A DNA stretch of 64,000 nt, from NCBI GenBank assembly GCA_902613805.1, contig CACMIV010000001.1:550001-614000 (forward strand), in the 5' to 3' direction. The notes beneath the pieces are model-generated. The model saw only the letters and a list, made by a program, of their open reading frames with translations. It made no database searches and was not told the origin of the DNA. Made by a program: the position numbers and the translations under genes. Below, one piece after another: positions 44,724 to 55,216 of this stretch; the first letter of the stretch is position 1; every line of letters starts with the position of its first letter. The stretch comes from an uncultured Pelagibacteraceae bacterium. Its GTDB lineage: Bacteria; Pseudomonadota; Alphaproteobacteria; Pelagibacterales; AG-422-B15.

Positions 44724-45863
44724 ATGCAATCAAAAATTTGCGTATTACAAGTAATACCTAATCTTGATGTAAGTGGTGCTTCTCAAGGATGTGTTGATGT
44801 CGCAAATTTTTTGTCAGAGAAGAACTATAATTCTTATATTCTAACTCATTCAGGGCCCAAAACATCAGAAGTAAAAGACTATAATGAAAAAGTTTTTTAT
44901 GCTTCTGTTAACTCTAAAAATCCAATCAAAATCTTTTTTAATATAATTAAAATTATAAAACTAATCAAAAAACTAAATATTACAATTGTTCACGCTCGAA
45001 GTAGAGCACCTGCATGGAGCTCATACTTTGCATGCGTTGTAACTGGCACAAAATTTATTACTACATTTCATGGTACATACAACTTTAGTAACCCACTAAA
45101 AAAATACTATAACTCCATTATGTTAAAAACAAATGGAACAATAGCAATTTCAGAGTTTATTAATGATCATATAAATAATTGTTACCCAACTAAAAATTAT
45201 AATATTAGAACTATTTCTAGAGGCATAGACTTCAATTTTTTTGATCCAAATAACGTTAAAGCTCAGCAGGTAGAATTAATTATAAAAGAATTCAATATTG
45301 ATTATGATGCAATTAAGATCCTTCTTGCCGGAAGAATAACGGGGTGGAAGGGACATAAACTTCTTCTTCAAGCAATTTCTACTATTATTAAAAAAACAAA
45401 TCATAAATTCGAGATAATTTTTGTTGGCCCTGATGAAAATTATAAACTAAAGAATTCACTAAAAAATTTTGCAAATGAACACAACCTTTCAAAATCTCTG
45501 CATTTTGTGGGCTCAAGAACTGATCTGAATAATTTTTATAGTTTGGCTGATTTAGTAATATCTGCGTCAACTGATCCAGAAGCCTTTGGTAGAATTTCTG
45601 TTGAGGCCCAAGCAATGGGTAAATTTGTAATAGCGTCAAATCATGGAGGGTCAGTCGAGACAGTGAATGATGGTGAAACAGGCTACTTATTTGAAAATAA
45701 TAACGCTGAGGATCTATGCAAAAAAATTATTGATGCAATTTCCAATGAAAAATATAAATCAGAAAAGACTTCAAAAGCATGCATTGCACATGTTAGAGAA
45801 AAATATTCAAAAATTAAAATGTGTGAGGAAACAGTAAATTTTTACAAAGAAGTTATAAATTAA
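44724..45863 (+). CDS. Glycosyltransferase family 4 (GT-B fold)
   Basis: A 379-residue GT-B protein. N-terminal half: VIPNLDVSGASQGCVDVANFL; C-terminal half: ILLAGRITGWKGHKLLLQA and the donor-site EX7E-like block DPEAFGRISVEAQAMGKFVIAS. It probably transfers sugars in LPS core or polysaccharide synthesis. The heptosyltransferase-like gene follows without a gap. Confidence 0.9.
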   Translation: MQSKICVLQVIPNLDVSGASQGCVDVANFLSEKNYNSYILTHSGPKTSEVKDYNEKVFYASVNSKNPIKIFFNIIKIIKLIKKLNITIVHARSRAPAWSSYFACVVTGTKFITTFHGTYNFSNPLKKYYNSIMLKTNGTIAISEFINDHINNCYPTKNYNIRTISRGIDFNFFDPNNVKAQQVELIIKEFNIDYDAIKILLAGRITGWKGHKLLLQAISTIIKKTNHKFEIIFVGPDENYKLKNSLKNFANEHNLSKSLHFVGSRTDLNNFYSLADLVISASTDPEAFGRISVEAQAMGKFVIASNHGGSVETVNDGETGYLFENNNAEDLCKKIIDAISNEKYKSEKTSKACIAHVREKYSKIKMCEETVNFYKEVIN

Positions 45864-46787
45864 ATGGTTAAAAATATTTTGGTAATTAAGCACGGTTCTT
45901 TTGGAGATATTATTCAAATAAATGGATGTTTAAAAGATATTCGAGAGCATTACTCAAAATATAAAATATATATCTTAACTACACCGGCATTTAATAATTA
46001 TTTTGGTAAGTGCCCTTTTATTGATGAAGTAATTTTAGATAAGAGGAAGTCTCGATGGAATTTAATCTACCTATATCAATTGAAGAAATTTTTTAGCAAA
46101 TATAAATTTGAAAGAATTTTTGATTTACAAAATTCCCATCGAACTGAATTTTATCGAAAGTACCTATCTTCTTCTGAATGGATCTCCTCAAGGACAATGT
46201 TAAGATTTAATGAAACAAAAGAAGAATTTGATAAAAAAAGTATTTTAGAAAGATTTAAATTACAATTATCAAGATCAAAAATAGATACGCAGTTCGCGGA
46301 AAAACCCCAGGTTTCTTGGATGATAGATGATGATTTTCATATTTCTTCTGAAATTAAAAAAAATTACATAGTTTTATTTCCTTTTTGTTCTCCAAAACAT
46401 CATCAAAAAATCTGGCCTTATTATGAAGAACTCATTTCAAAGCTTAAATCAAAGTTATTTGAAATGGATATTGTTATTGCTCCAGGACCAGGAGAAATAA
46501 ATGCAGCAAGAAAATATAATGTAAAGTTATGTTTACATAACAATCAGCCAACAAATTTTTTTCAATTAGCGAAATTGCTTATTGGTGCAAAATATGTAAT
46601 TTCAAATGATACAGGACCTGCACACTTAGCTGCTCACTTAGGATGCAGAGGTTTAGCATTATTTGGTGGCCACACTACACCAGAGAAAGTAAGTATTGAA
46701 ACAGGCAGTTTTTTATCAATTTCTTCTAAAAATATAAGAAATATTAGTATGGAAGAAGTCTTCGATAAAATAGATTCTCATTTATAG
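45864..46787 (+). CDS. Glycosyltransferase family 9 (heptosyltransferase-like)
   Basis: A 307-residue protein: ILVIKHGSFGDIIQINGCLKDI at the N-terminus and ISNDTGPAHLAAHLGCRGLALFG (about residues 247-269) give the ADP-heptose-transferase signature. It probably adds a core sugar to LPS. Its ATG directly follows the stop of the GT4 gene. It ends 25 nt before thrS, whose -10 box lies in that gap. Confidence 0.88.
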   Translation: MVKNILVIKHGSFGDIIQINGCLKDIREHYSKYKIYILTTPAFNNYFGKCPFIDEVILDKRKSRWNLIYLYQLKKFFSKYKFERIFDLQNSHRTEFYRKYLSSSEWISSRTMLRFNETKEEFDKKSILERFKLQLSRSKIDTQFAEKPQVSWMIDDDFHISSEIKKNYIVLFPFCSPKHHQKIWPYYEELISKLKSKLFEMDIVIAPGPGEINAARKYNVKLCLHNNQPTNFFQLAKLLIGAKYVISNDTGPAHLAAHLGCRGLALFGGHTTPEKVSIETGSFLSISSKNIRNISMEEVFDKIDSHL

Positions 46788-46795
46788 ATAGATGA

Positions 46796-46801
46796 TATAA
46801 T
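46796..46801 (+). promoter_or_regulatory. Consensus -10 box 11 nt before the thrS start
   Basis: A perfect TATAAT with the thrS ATG 11 nt later; the predicted transcript would begin about 4-6 nt before the ATG. No convincing -35 was found at 16-18 bp. No ribosome-binding site is visible. Confidence 0.5.
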
Positions 46802-46812
46802 ACTTAAGCCTT

Positions 46813-48552
46813 ATGAGTAACGACGAACCATTTATAAATACTTTAAGACATGATACGGCCCATGTTTTGGCTATGGCTGTTCAGGAGTTATTTCCTGATA
46901 CACAGGTTACCATTGGTCCTGTAATTGAAAATGGTTTTTATTATGATTTTGACAGAAAAGAGCCGTTTACTGAAAAAGATCTTGGAACGATCGAAAAGAA
47001 AATGAAAGAAATTGTAAATCGTGACGAAAAGACTTCATTTAAGGTAATGAGCAGGGAAGATGCGATTAAGCTATTTTCCGATAAAGGTGAAAACTATAAA
47101 GTAGAGATCATTAGAGATTTGCCTGAAAGTGAAGAACTTAAAGTATATTATCACGGTGAATGGTTTGATCTTTGCAAGGGACCACATTTAGATTCAACAG
47201 GTAAAATTGGTAAAGCATTTAAATTAACAAAAGTAGCAGGAGCTTACTGGCGGGGGGATTCAAATAACCCAATGCTTCAAAGAATTTATGGTACAGCCTG
47301 GGAAACACAAGAAGATCTTGAAAATTATCTGAATTTGTTGAAGGAGGCTGAAAAAAGAGATCATAGGAAACTTGGCAAAGAACTAGATTTATTTCATTTT
47401 CAAGAAGAGGCTCCAGGTTCAGTTTTCTGGCACGCAAAAGGTTGGACATTATTTAGAACACTTATAGATTACATGCGTCAGCGACAAGAAGAGGCTGGGT
47501 ACGAAGAAATTAATACTCCAGATATTATGGATAAGTCATTATGGGAAAGATCAGGGCACCTTGAAAAATTCGGTGACAATATGTTTACCACAGAAGCAAG
47601 AGAAGAACGTGTTTATGCCTTAAAACCAATGAATTGTCCTGGCTGCGTACAAGTATATAAGCAAGGACTGAAGAGTTATAGAGATTTACCGTTAAGGGTT
47701 GCTGAGTTTGGAAAAGTTCACAGATATGAACCATCGGGTGCCCTCCATGGTTTAATGAGAGTCAGGGCATTTACCCAAGATGATGCACATATATTTTGTA
47801 CTGAAGACCAAATTACTGAAGAAAGCAAAAAAGTATGCGATTTAGTTTTAAGTATTTATAACGATTTCGGATTTGAAAATGTATCAATTAAATTTTCCGA
47901 CCGTCCTGAAAAAAGAGTCGGTAATGATGATGTATGGGATAAATCTGAAGCTGCTCTTCGTGAGGCAATGGAAGCTACAGGATTAGAATATACTTTAAAT
48001 CCAGGTGAAGGAGCATTTTATGGTCCAAAATTAGAATTTATTCTGAAGGATGCCATTGGTAGAGAGTGGCAATGTGGAACTTTGCAAGTTGATCTTAACT
48101 TGCCTGAAAGACTTGGTGGTCATTATGTTGCGGAAGATGGTCAAAAGCATAACCCAGTAATGTTACATCGAGCATTATTTGGATCTTTAGAGAGGTTTAC
48201 AGGAATTTTGATAGAACATTATGCTGGCAACTTACCACTTTGGTTAGCGCCAACACAGGCTGTGGTTGCACCAATTACATCTGACATAAACGAGTACGCA
48301 GAGAGAGTATTTTTATCTCTTAAAAACCACGGTATTAGAGTTGAAAAGGACTTAAGAAATGAGAAGATAAGCTATAAAATCAGAGAAAACTCTCTAAAAA
48401 AAATACCTTATCAATTAATCCTAGGTAAGAATGAAATGGAAGACAATACTGTAACATTGAGGGAGTTTGGTAATGATAAGCAAGAAAAAATTAAATTTGA
48501 AAAATTAAATGATTTTTTTCAAAAAAAATGTATGATGCCGTCTCATCAATAG
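46813..48552 (+). CDS. thrS: Threonyl-tRNA synthetase lacking the N-terminal TGS domain
   Basis: A 579-residue class II synthetase. It starts almost at the editing domain: [10 protein letters not shown] gives His13/His17, and Cys121/His125 (DLCKGPH) complete the zinc-like editing site. The catalytic core has [19 protein letters not shown] and [13 protein letters not shown], then the anticodon-binding domain. The roughly 60-residue TGS domain of typical 640-residue bacterial ThrRS is absent, and the upstream 25 nt leave no room for it. The perfect -10 just before the ATG supports this start. Confidence 0.95.
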   Translation: MSNDEPFINTLRHDTAHVLAMAVQELFPDTQVTIGPVIENGFYYDFDRKEPFTEKDLGTIEKKMKEIVNRDEKTSFKVMSREDAIKLFSDKGENYKVEIIRDLPESEELKVYYHGEWFDLCKGPHLDSTGKIGKAFKLTKVAGAYWRGDSNNPMLQRIYGTAWETQEDLENYLNLLKEAEKRDHRKLGKELDLFHFQEEAPGSVFWHAKGWTLFRTLIDYMRQRQEEAGYEEINTPDIMDKSLWERSGHLEKFGDNMFTTEAREERVYALKPMNCPGCVQVYKQGLKSYRDLPLRVAEFGKVHRYEPSGALHGLMRVRAFTQDDAHIFCTEDQITEESKKVCDLVLSIYNDFGFENVSIKFSDRPEKRVGNDDVWDKSEAALREAMEATGLEYTLNPGEGAFYGPKLEFILKDAIGREWQCGTLQVDLNLPERLGGHYVAEDGQKHNPVMLHRALFGSLERFTGILIEHYAGNLPLWLAPTQAVVAPITSDINEYAERVFLSLKNHGIRVEKDLRNEKISYKIRENSLKKIPYQLILGKNEMEDNTVTLREFGNDKQEKIKFEKLNDFFQKKCMMPSHQ

Positions 48553-48567
48553 ATAAAGGAGATTAAA

Positions 48568-49116
48568 ATAGCACTTCAAAGAAAAAATAATAGAGCCCAG
48601 CTATCTACTAAAGGTCCAAAGTTTCGCATAAACGAATTTATAACTTCCTCCACTGTAAGATTAATTGATGAAAAAGGTAACAACTTAGGAGTTATTAACA
48701 CTGATGAGGCAATGCAAAAAGCTTCAGATGCAGGTCTTGATTTAGTTGAGGTATCTCCTCAAGTTGACCCCCCTGTATGCAAAATTCTTGATTTTGGAAA
48801 ATTTAAATATGAGGCCCAAAAAAAAGCTAGTACGTCCAAGAAAAAACAGAAAGAAATTACAATTAAAGAAATTAAGATGAGGCCGGGAATTGATGTTCAC
48901 GATTACGACTTCAAGGTAAAAGCTGCTCAAAAATTTATCGCTGCAGGCGATAAAGTAAAATTTACCATTCGATTTAAAGGTAGAGAGTTTGAACATCATG
49001 ATATTGCTGAAAAATTGATGGAAAGAATTCGAGAAACAATGGGTACGACAAGCAAAATCGAGCAAGAGCCAAAACTTGAAGGTCGCCAATTTACCATGAT
49101 TTTCACTGCAAACTAG
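48568..49116 (+). CDS. infC: Translation initiation factor IF-3, ATA start codon
   Basis: The first ATG in the frame (48712) would remove 48 residues, including the conserved N-terminal KGPKFRINEFITSSTVRLID part. The frame is open back to the thrS stop and contains no ATG, GTG or TTG before 48712. AAAGGAG (48555-48561) lies 6 nt before ATA at 48568, giving 182 residues, the family length; an in-frame ATT at 48562 touches the ribosome-binding site and is less likely. E. coli infC starts with AUU and autoregulates through it, so the rare AUA here probably serves the same feedback. Confidence 0.88.
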   Translation: MALQRKNNRAQLSTKGPKFRINEFITSSTVRLIDEKGNNLGVINTDEAMQKASDAGLDLVEVSPQVDPPVCKILDFGKFKYEAQKKASTSKKKQKEITIKEIKMRPGIDVHDYDFKVKAAQKFIAAGDKVKFTIRFKGREFEHHDIAEKLMERIRETMGTTSKIEQEPKLEGRQFTMIFTAN

Positions 49117-49152
49117 CAGCTGTAGTTAATTCTTATCATTAATAAAAAACTT

Positions 49153-49181
49153 TTGATTTTTTCTTACCTAGGGTCTATAAA
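49153..49181 (+). promoter_or_regulatory. Promoter candidate for rpmI-rplT, nearly leaderless
   Basis: TTGATT (49153-49158), a 17-bp spacer and TATAAA (49176-49181). The predicted transcription start falls about 6-8 nt before the rpmI ATG at 49195, and no Shine-Dalgarno sequence is present there. Confidence 0.45.
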
Positions 49182-49194
49182 CCGTTCATCCAAT

Positions 49195-49392
49195 ATGAGT
49201 AAATTAAAAACAAAAAAAGGCGCTAACAAGAGATTTAGGCTTACAGCTTCTGGTAAAGTTAAATCATATCAAAGTGGGAAAAGACACGGTATGATTAAAA
49301 GAACAAATAATCAGATAAGAAACCAAAGAGGTTCTACAATTTTATCTGATCAAGATGCTCGAATAGTTAAAAAGTTTTTACCCTACGCTTAA
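49195..49392 (+). CDS. rpmI: 50S ribosomal protein L35
   Basis: From the ATG at 49195 the product is 65 residues, [20 protein letters not shown] onward, ending KKFLPYA; the longer frame (from 49153) adds a nonconserved N-terminus and is rejected. It is the usual partner of infC and rplT. No ribosome-binding site is visible. Confidence 0.97.
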   Translation: MSKLKTKKGANKRFRLTASGKVKSYQSGKRHGMIKRTNNQIRNQRGSTILSDQDARIVKKFLPYA

Positions 49393-49408
49393 TAAATAGG
49401 AAGATATA

Positions 49409-49765
49409 ATGGCAAGAGTTAAAAGAGGAGTTACTGCACACGCAAGACATAAAAAAGTAATTAAGCAAGCCAAAGGATATAGAGGCAGAAGAAAGAATAC
49501 TTTTAAAGTCGCAAAGCAAGCTGTAGAAAAATCAATGCAGTATGCCTATCGTGATCGAAGAGTAAAAAAAAGAGAGTTTAGATCACTTTGGACTCAAAGA
49601 ATAAATGCTGGAGCTAGATTACATGGAATTTCTTATTCTGTTTTCATGAATGGTCTTAAAAAATTAAAAATCGAATTAGATCGTAAAATTTTAGCTGATC
49701 TTGCTATGAATGAACCTACTTCTTTTGAACATTTGGCAAAACAGGTTCAGTCCTCAGCCAAATAA
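49409..49765 (+). CDS. rplT: 50S ribosomal protein L20
   Basis: A 118-residue basic protein starting [20 protein letters not shown] with the L20 signature [21 protein letters not shown] (about residues 48-68). It binds 23S rRNA early in assembly, and in some bacteria it represses its own operon. An AGGAAG ribosome-binding site precedes the ATG. Confidence 0.97.
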   Translation: MARVKRGVTAHARHKKVIKQAKGYRGRRKNTFKVAKQAVEKSMQYAYRDRRVKKREFRSLWTQRINAGARLHGISYSVFMNGLKKLKIELDRKILADLAMNEPTSFEHLAKQVQSSAK

Positions 49766-49836
49766 TTCATTTGGCATCATATTCTCAAGCATATTATTAT
49801 TACAGAAAAAACTAAATCTGATATTGTTGTTCTACG

Positions 49837-50907
49837 ATGAAAGATTTTAGAGAGTTAGAAACTGAAATAAAAAAAGCTTCAGATAAATTTACAAATATCG
49901 AAAGCATAAATGAATTTAGGATAAAATTTCTTGGTAAGAAAGGTATTATTTCCCTCGAAATGAAAGAGTTAGCCAGTCTTTCTGGTGATGAAAGAAAGCA
50001 CTATGCTGAAAAATTAAATAAAATTAAAGACTCTGTTCTGGAAATAATAGCTTCAAAGACTGAAGAGTTAAATAGCGAAGAATTAGAAAAAAAACTTAAA
50101 TCTGAAACTTTAGATATCACTCTATCTACCTCAAAGTCATACGGAACTATTCACCCAATCAGTCAGGTTATAGAGGAAGTTATAACTATATTTGGTGACT
50201 TAGATTTTTTTGTTGCTGAAGGACCTGAAGTTGAAACCGATTATAATAATTTTACTGCTTTAAATACTTCTGAACACCACCCTGCACGACAAATGCATGA
50301 TACTTTTTATGTTGAAACTGAGACTGATGGAATGCCAAATGTTCTGCGAACTCATACCTCGCCAGTTCAAATAAGAAGTATGTTAACACAAAAACCACCA
50401 ATTCGATTAATTGCTCCTGGAAAAACGTTTAGATGTGATAATGATCAAACGCACTCTCCTATGTTCCATCAAGTTGAGGGTTTAGTAATAGATCAAGAAA
50501 GCAACATGAGCCACCTCAAAGGTTGTTTAGAAATATTCCTCAAGACTTTTTTTGAGACTGATAAATTAAATATGAGATTTCGACCTAGTCATTTTCCCTT
50601 TACTGAACCATCAGCAGAAGTTGATATTGGATACACTAAGAAAGGAAATCAATTAATTATCGGAGAGGGCGAGGATTGGTTGGAAATTTTAGGATGCGGA
50701 ATGGTTCATCCAAACGTGCTTGAAAACGTAAATATCAATTCAAATGAATATCAAGGCTATGCATTTGGCATGGGTATAGAGAGGCTTGCAATGCTCAAAT
50801 ACGGAATTAGTGATTTAAGAACTTTCTTTGATAGTGATCTTAGATGGAATAAGCATTATGGCTTTTCACCTTTGAACATACCTTCGATCATAGGAGACTT
50901 AAGCTAG
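49837..50907 (+). CDS. pheS: Phenylalanyl-tRNA synthetase alpha subunit
   Basis: A 356-residue class II subunit: N-terminal coiled coil (residues about 1-85), then HPISQVIEEVITIFGDLDFFVAEGPEVE, HPARQMHDTFYVE, motif 2 GKTFRCDNDQTHSPMFHQVE and motif 3 GYAFGMGIERLAMLKYG. It is 1 nt from pheT, giving balanced expression of the alpha2beta2 enzyme. Confidence 0.97.
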   Translation: MKDFRELETEIKKASDKFTNIESINEFRIKFLGKKGIISLEMKELASLSGDERKHYAEKLNKIKDSVLEIIASKTEELNSEELEKKLKSETLDITLSTSKSYGTIHPISQVIEEVITIFGDLDFFVAEGPEVETDYNNFTALNTSEHHPARQMHDTFYVETETDGMPNVLRTHTSPVQIRSMLTQKPPIRLIAPGKTFRCDNDQTHSPMFHQVEGLVIDQESNMSHLKGCLEIFLKTFFETDKLNMRFRPSHFPFTEPSAEVDIGYTKKGNQLIIGEGEDWLEILGCGMVHPNVLENVNINSNEYQGYAFGMGIERLAMLKYGISDLRTFFDSDLRWNKHYGFSPLNIPSIIGDLS

Positions 50908-53295
50908 ATGAAATTTACTTATTCTTGGTTAACTGAGCATCTTAAGACAAATGCTCATTTCGAAGAAATTGAAAAGAAACTTACTTCTATCGGTCTTGAA
51001 GTTGAAGATATTCAAGACACGGGTAAAGCATACAAGGATTTTATTGTTGGACAGGTACTTGAAGAAAAAAAACATCCAAATGCGGATAAATTAAAACTAT
51101 GTAAAGTTGATATTGGTAAGGAAAAGGTTGATGTTGTTTGTGGTGCACCAAATGTAGAAAAAGGCATGAAAGTGGTTTATGCGCCAGTTGGTTCAACCAT
51201 TCCGGTTAATCAAATGAAAATTAAAGCTGCCAAGATTAGAGGGGTAGAGTCCTATGGAATGATGTGTTCAGAATATGAACTTGGTATCTCAAATGAGCAT
51301 GATGGAATAATCCGACTTGAGGAAAAAGAAACTATTGGAAGATCTTTTTCAGAGATTTATGGTCTTAATGATATTATAATAGAAATTGGTATCACTCCTA
51401 ATCGACAAGATTGTCTAGGTGTAAAAGGAATTGCCCGAGATCTTGCTTCAGCTGGTATGGGGGAATTGTTAGACAGAAAAATATCTAAAGAAAAAGGCTC
51501 CTTTAAATCACCAATTAAAATTGAAATACAAGATAATAAAATATGCTCGACCTTTGTTGGAAGATATTTTAGAAATGTAAAAAATACTGAAAGCCCGGAA
51601 TGGCTTAAAAATAAACTTAAGTCAATAGGTTTAAGGCCAATATCTGCTCTGGTAGATATAACTAATTTTGTAATGTATGACGAGAACCGGCCACTTCACG
51701 TTTACGATGCAGACAAAATAGATGGCAAAATTATAGTACGTAAAGCAAATGATGGAGAAAGTTTCTTGGCCCTAGATGAAAAAGATTACCAGCTAAAAAA
51801 TGGTATGTGCGTAATAGCGGATGAAAAAAAAGTACTTGGCTTAGGGGGAATCATGGGGGGCGAAAGTACAGGTTGCAGCACTGAGACAAAGAACGTTTTA
51901 CTTGAGTCAGCTTTATTTGATGAAATTAATACAGCCAAGACGGGAAGAAACTTGTCAATTCTAAGTGATGCAAGATATCGTTTTGAAAGAGGCGTTGACC
52001 CAAATTCAACCTTAAAAGGAATAGACCTTGCAACAAAATTAATTCTTGAAATATGTGGTGGTGAGTGTAGTGAAGTTGAGTTAGCTGGAAATATAAAAGA
52101 AAATAAAAATGAGGTGTCAACTTCCAGTAGTTATATTTCAAGAAGACTCGGTTTTGAAGTGTCTGACAAAGAATTGATATCAATACTTAGTTCTTTAGGA
52201 ATTGAAACGAGCCAAACAGGTGATGTTATCAAATGTTCAATACCTTCTTGGAGACAAGATATTCACGGAGAAGCCGATATAAGTGAAGAAGTTATTCGTA
52301 TTAAAGGATATGAAAATATTCCAACAAGTAATATCAGACCAAAAAGTAAAATTAATAAAAATATCTTAAATTACGCACAAAAGAAGTTGATGAAAGCGAG
52401 ACACTTTATTGCTTCAATTGAATATGATGAATTAGTAACATTTGCATTCACAGACTCAAAAAATTGTGAAGTATTTGGCGATATAAATAAATTAAAAATT
52501 GTAAACCCTATATCAGAGGAGATGGATATATTAAGACCTAATCTTCTCCCTAATCTTCTTCAAGCAATTAAAAAAAACAAGAATAGAAACTTCGACTCAT
52601 TCTCGATCTTTGAGATAGGTAGTCAGTATAGATCAACATTTCCTGAGGATCAATTGAACATTGCATGTGGAATTAAATCTGGAATTAAGGCACAAAAGTC
52701 TTGGAAGAATATGCAGACAGTATTTGATATATATGACGTAAAACAAGATTTAACTTCCTTAATTGACTATTTAATGCCAGGTAACAAAAAAATATCTGTC
52801 TCTAATGACTGTCCTTCCTGGTATCACCCAGGAAGATCTGGTTCGATAAAAATTAATAATTCGGTAATTGCTGGATATTTTGGAGAGTTACATCCAAGAG
52901 TTGCAAATCAATTTAAGATTAAGAATAAAACAAATATATTTGAGTTATACCTTGATGAACTGCCAATCACAGAAAAGAAAACTACCAACAAGCCTGTACT
53001 TAACTTAAGTGATTTTCAGATTGTCACAAGAGACTTTGCCTTTGTTATTGATAAAAAAGTAAAAAGCGAAGAAGTTGTTACTTCAGCCTTTAAAGTAGAT
53101 AAGGAATTAATTAGAAACGTTGAAATCTTTGATTTATTTGAAGATGATAGTCTTGGAAAAGACAAAAAGTCTATTGCTATTAAAGTTACACTACAATCTA
53201 ACGAAAAAACTCTTACCGAAAATGACATTTCTGAAATAAGTTCAAAAATAATTGAGTCTGTGGAAAAGTCTACTTCCGGAACTGTTAGATCCTAA
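50908..53295 (+). CDS. pheT: Phenylalanyl-tRNA synthetase beta subunit
   Basis: A 795-residue protein with the full domain set: N-terminal tRNA-binding EMAP-like domain (FIVGQVLEEKKHPNADKLKLCKVD), B3/B4 editing region, B5 domain, the catalytic-like core and the C-terminal ferredoxin-fold anticodon-binding domain (SDFQIVTRDFAFVIDKKV). The ATG follows the pheS stop directly. Confidence 0.97.
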   Translation: MKFTYSWLTEHLKTNAHFEEIEKKLTSIGLEVEDIQDTGKAYKDFIVGQVLEEKKHPNADKLKLCKVDIGKEKVDVVCGAPNVEKGMKVVYAPVGSTIPVNQMKIKAAKIRGVESYGMMCSEYELGISNEHDGIIRLEEKETIGRSFSEIYGLNDIIIEIGITPNRQDCLGVKGIARDLASAGMGELLDRKISKEKGSFKSPIKIEIQDNKICSTFVGRYFRNVKNTESPEWLKNKLKSIGLRPISALVDITNFVMYDENRPLHVYDADKIDGKIIVRKANDGESFLALDEKDYQLKNGMCVIADEKKVLGLGGIMGGESTGCSTETKNVLLESALFDEINTAKTGRNLSILSDARYRFERGVDPNSTLKGIDLATKLILEICGGECSEVELAGNIKENKNEVSTSSSYISRRLGFEVSDKELISILSSLGIETSQTGDVIKCSIPSWRQDIHGEADISEEVIRIKGYENIPTSNIRPKSKINKNILNYAQKKLMKARHFIASIEYDELVTFAFTDSKNCEVFGDINKLKIVNPISEEMDILRPNLLPNLLQAIKKNKNRNFDSFSIFEIGSQYRSTFPEDQLNIACGIKSGIKAQKSWKNMQTVFDIYDVKQDLTSLIDYLMPGNKKISVSNDCPSWYHPGRSGSIKINNSVIAGYFGELHPRVANQFKIKNKTNIFELYLDELPITEKKTTNKPVLNLSDFQIVTRDFAFVIDKKVKSEEVVTSAFKVDKELIRNVEIFDLFEDDSLGKDKKSIAIKVTLQSNEKTLTENDISEISSKIIESVEKSTSGTVRS

Positions 53296-53307
53296 ATTAA
53301 AAATATT

Positions 53308-55107
53308 ATGACTGGCACTAAAAATATAAGAAATTTTTCTATTATAGCTCATATTGATCATGGAAAATCTACTTTAGCTGACAGATTGATTCAATTTTGT
53401 GGAGGGCTTTCTGAAAGAGAAATGAAAGCACAGGTACTTGACTCAATGGATATTGAAAGAGAACGTGGAATAACAATCAAGGCTCAAACTGTACAATTAA
53501 ATTATAAAGCAAAAAACGGTGAAACGTACACACTAAATATCATCGATACGCCAGGACATGTTGACTTCAGTTACGAAGTTAACAGGTCATTATCTGCCTG
53601 CGAGGGATCACTTCTAGTTGTTGACGCAAGTCAGGGCGTTGAAGCTCAAACATTAGCTAACTTATATCAAGCTGTAGAAAATGATCACGTAATTATACCT
53701 GTTTTAAATAAAATAGATTTACCAGCAGCAGACCCTGAGAGAGTGAAAAATCAGATAGAAGATATTTTAGGTATTGATACCAGTAACGTACTAGAAATTT
53801 CCGCTAAATCAGGTCTTGGCATTGAAAACGTTCTAGAAAATATTGTAAACGAACTTCCATCCCCCGTTGGTGATGAAAACAAAAAATTAAAAGCAATGTT
53901 AGTAGATAGTTGGTATGATGCCTACCTAGGTGTTGTTATATTGGTACGTGTGATAAATGGAATTCTAAGAAAAGGTATGGAGGTTCGATTTCATCAAACT
54001 GATACAAAACATTTAATTGAGAAAATTGGTTGTTTCACACCAAAAATGGTTGATAACGACCGTATAAATGCTGGTGAATTAGGTTTTATAACAGCTGCAA
54101 TTAAAGAAGTAGCCCAAACTAAGGTTGGAGACACAATATTACTGGCTAATGATAAACAAACAGAGCCTTTACCGGGTTTTAAACCAAGTCAACCAGTCGT
54201 GTTTTGTGGATTATTTCCAACAAATGCAGCTGATTTTAAATTCTTAAAAGATGCTTTAGCTAAGCTAAAACTTAACGATTCCAGTTTTCACTTTGAACAA
54301 GAAACGTCAGCAGCGCTTGGAATGGGTTTTAGATGCGGTTTTCTTGGATTATTGCACTTAGAAATTATTGTTGAGAGACTTGATAGAGAATTCAATTTAG
54401 ATTTAATAACTACTGCTCCAAGTGTTATTTATAACTTAGTTTTAAATGATGGAAGCTCACTTGAATTACATAATCCAGCTGACATGCCTGAAGTTATGAA
54501 AATTAAAAGTATCTCTGAGCCTTGGATTAAAGCAACAATTATTTGTCCCGATGAATATTTAGGTAGCATCATATCTCTTTGTGAAGATAAGAGAGGAATG
54601 CAAACAGAACTATCTTATTCTGGATCAAGAGTAATTCTAAATTATAAGTTGCCTTTAAATGAAATTGTGTTTGATTTTTACGATCGCTTGAAGTCAATTT
54701 CTAGTGGATATGCAAGTTTTGATTATGAGATTGATGAGTATAATGAAAGTGATTTGGTAAGACTAAGCATATTGGTAAATGATGAATCAGTAGATGCACT
54801 ATCTATCATTGTTCATCGAAGTTTTTCCGAAAAAAAAGGTCGAGCAGTTTGTGAAAAATTAAAGGAATTAATTCCTCGTCATCAATTCCATATCCCAATT
54901 CAGGCAGCAATTGGTGGAAAAATTATTGCTCGCGAAACTGTCAGAGGATATCGTAAAAATGTTATTGAGAGAATACATGGTGGTGGAGCTACTGATAGAA
55001 AAAGAAAATTACTTGATAAGCAGAGAAAAGGAAAACAGAGACTGAGAACTTACGGTAAGGTTGATATTCCACAAGAAGCCTTTATTGCTGCTTTAAAAGT
55101 TGAATAA
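53308..55107 (+). CDS. lepA: Elongation factor 4 (back-translocating GTPase LepA)
   Basis: A 599-residue GTPase: G1 [10 protein letters not shown]2 in [13 protein letters not shown]3 DTPGH, G4 NKID, and the LepA-specific C-terminal domain ([34 protein letters not shown]). It acts on stalled or slow ribosomes. Its stop codon is followed at once by tRNA-Ser, so the tRNA is probably processed from the lepA transcript. Confidence 0.97.
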   Translation: MTGTKNIRNFSIIAHIDHGKSTLADRLIQFCGGLSEREMKAQVLDSMDIERERGITIKAQTVQLNYKAKNGETYTLNIIDTPGHVDFSYEVNRSLSACEGSLLVVDASQGVEAQTLANLYQAVENDHVIIPVLNKIDLPAADPERVKNQIEDILGIDTSNVLEISAKSGLGIENVLENIVNELPSPVGDENKKLKAMLVDSWYDAYLGVVILVRVINGILRKGMEVRFHQTDTKHLIEKIGCFTPKMVDNDRINAGELGFITAAIKEVAQTKVGDTILLANDKQTEPLPGFKPSQPVVFCGLFPTNAADFKFLKDALAKLKLNDSSFHFEQETSAALGMGFRCGFLGLLHLEIIVERLDREFNLDLITTAPSVIYNLVLNDGSSLELHNPADMPEVMKIKSISEPWIKATIICPDEYLGSIISLCEDKRGMQTELSYSGSRVILNYKLPLNEIVFDFYDRLKSISSGYASFDYEIDEYNESDLVRLSILVNDESVDALSIIVHRSFSEKKGRAVCEKLKELIPRHQFHIPIQAAIGGKIIARETVRGYRKNVIERIHGGGATDRKRKLLDKQRKGKQRLRTYGKVDIPQEAFIAALKVE

Positions 55108-55197
55108 GGAAAGGTGGCCGAGTGGTTGAAGGCGCACGCTTGGAAAGCGTGTATGCGGGTGACCGTATCGTGGGTTCGAATCCCATCCTTTCCGCCA
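55108..55197 (+). tRNA. tRNA-Ser (GGA)
   Basis: A 90-nt type II tRNA: acceptor GGAAAGG/CCTTTCC, anticodon loop TTGGAAA (anticodon GGA), a long variable arm, T-arm with GGTTCGAATCC, and an encoded CCA. It begins at the base after the lepA stop. Its 3' 58 nt plus the next 3 nt (55140-55200) are duplicated at 56164-56224 with five mismatches. Confidence 0.97.
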
Positions 55198-55216
55198 TTA
55201 AACTTTTAAAAAATTA

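Noticed and set aside
48712-49116. infC starting at the first ATG
   Set aside because: This would remove 48 conserved N-terminal residues; the frame upstream is open, shows family sequence and has a good Shine-Dalgarno before ATA.
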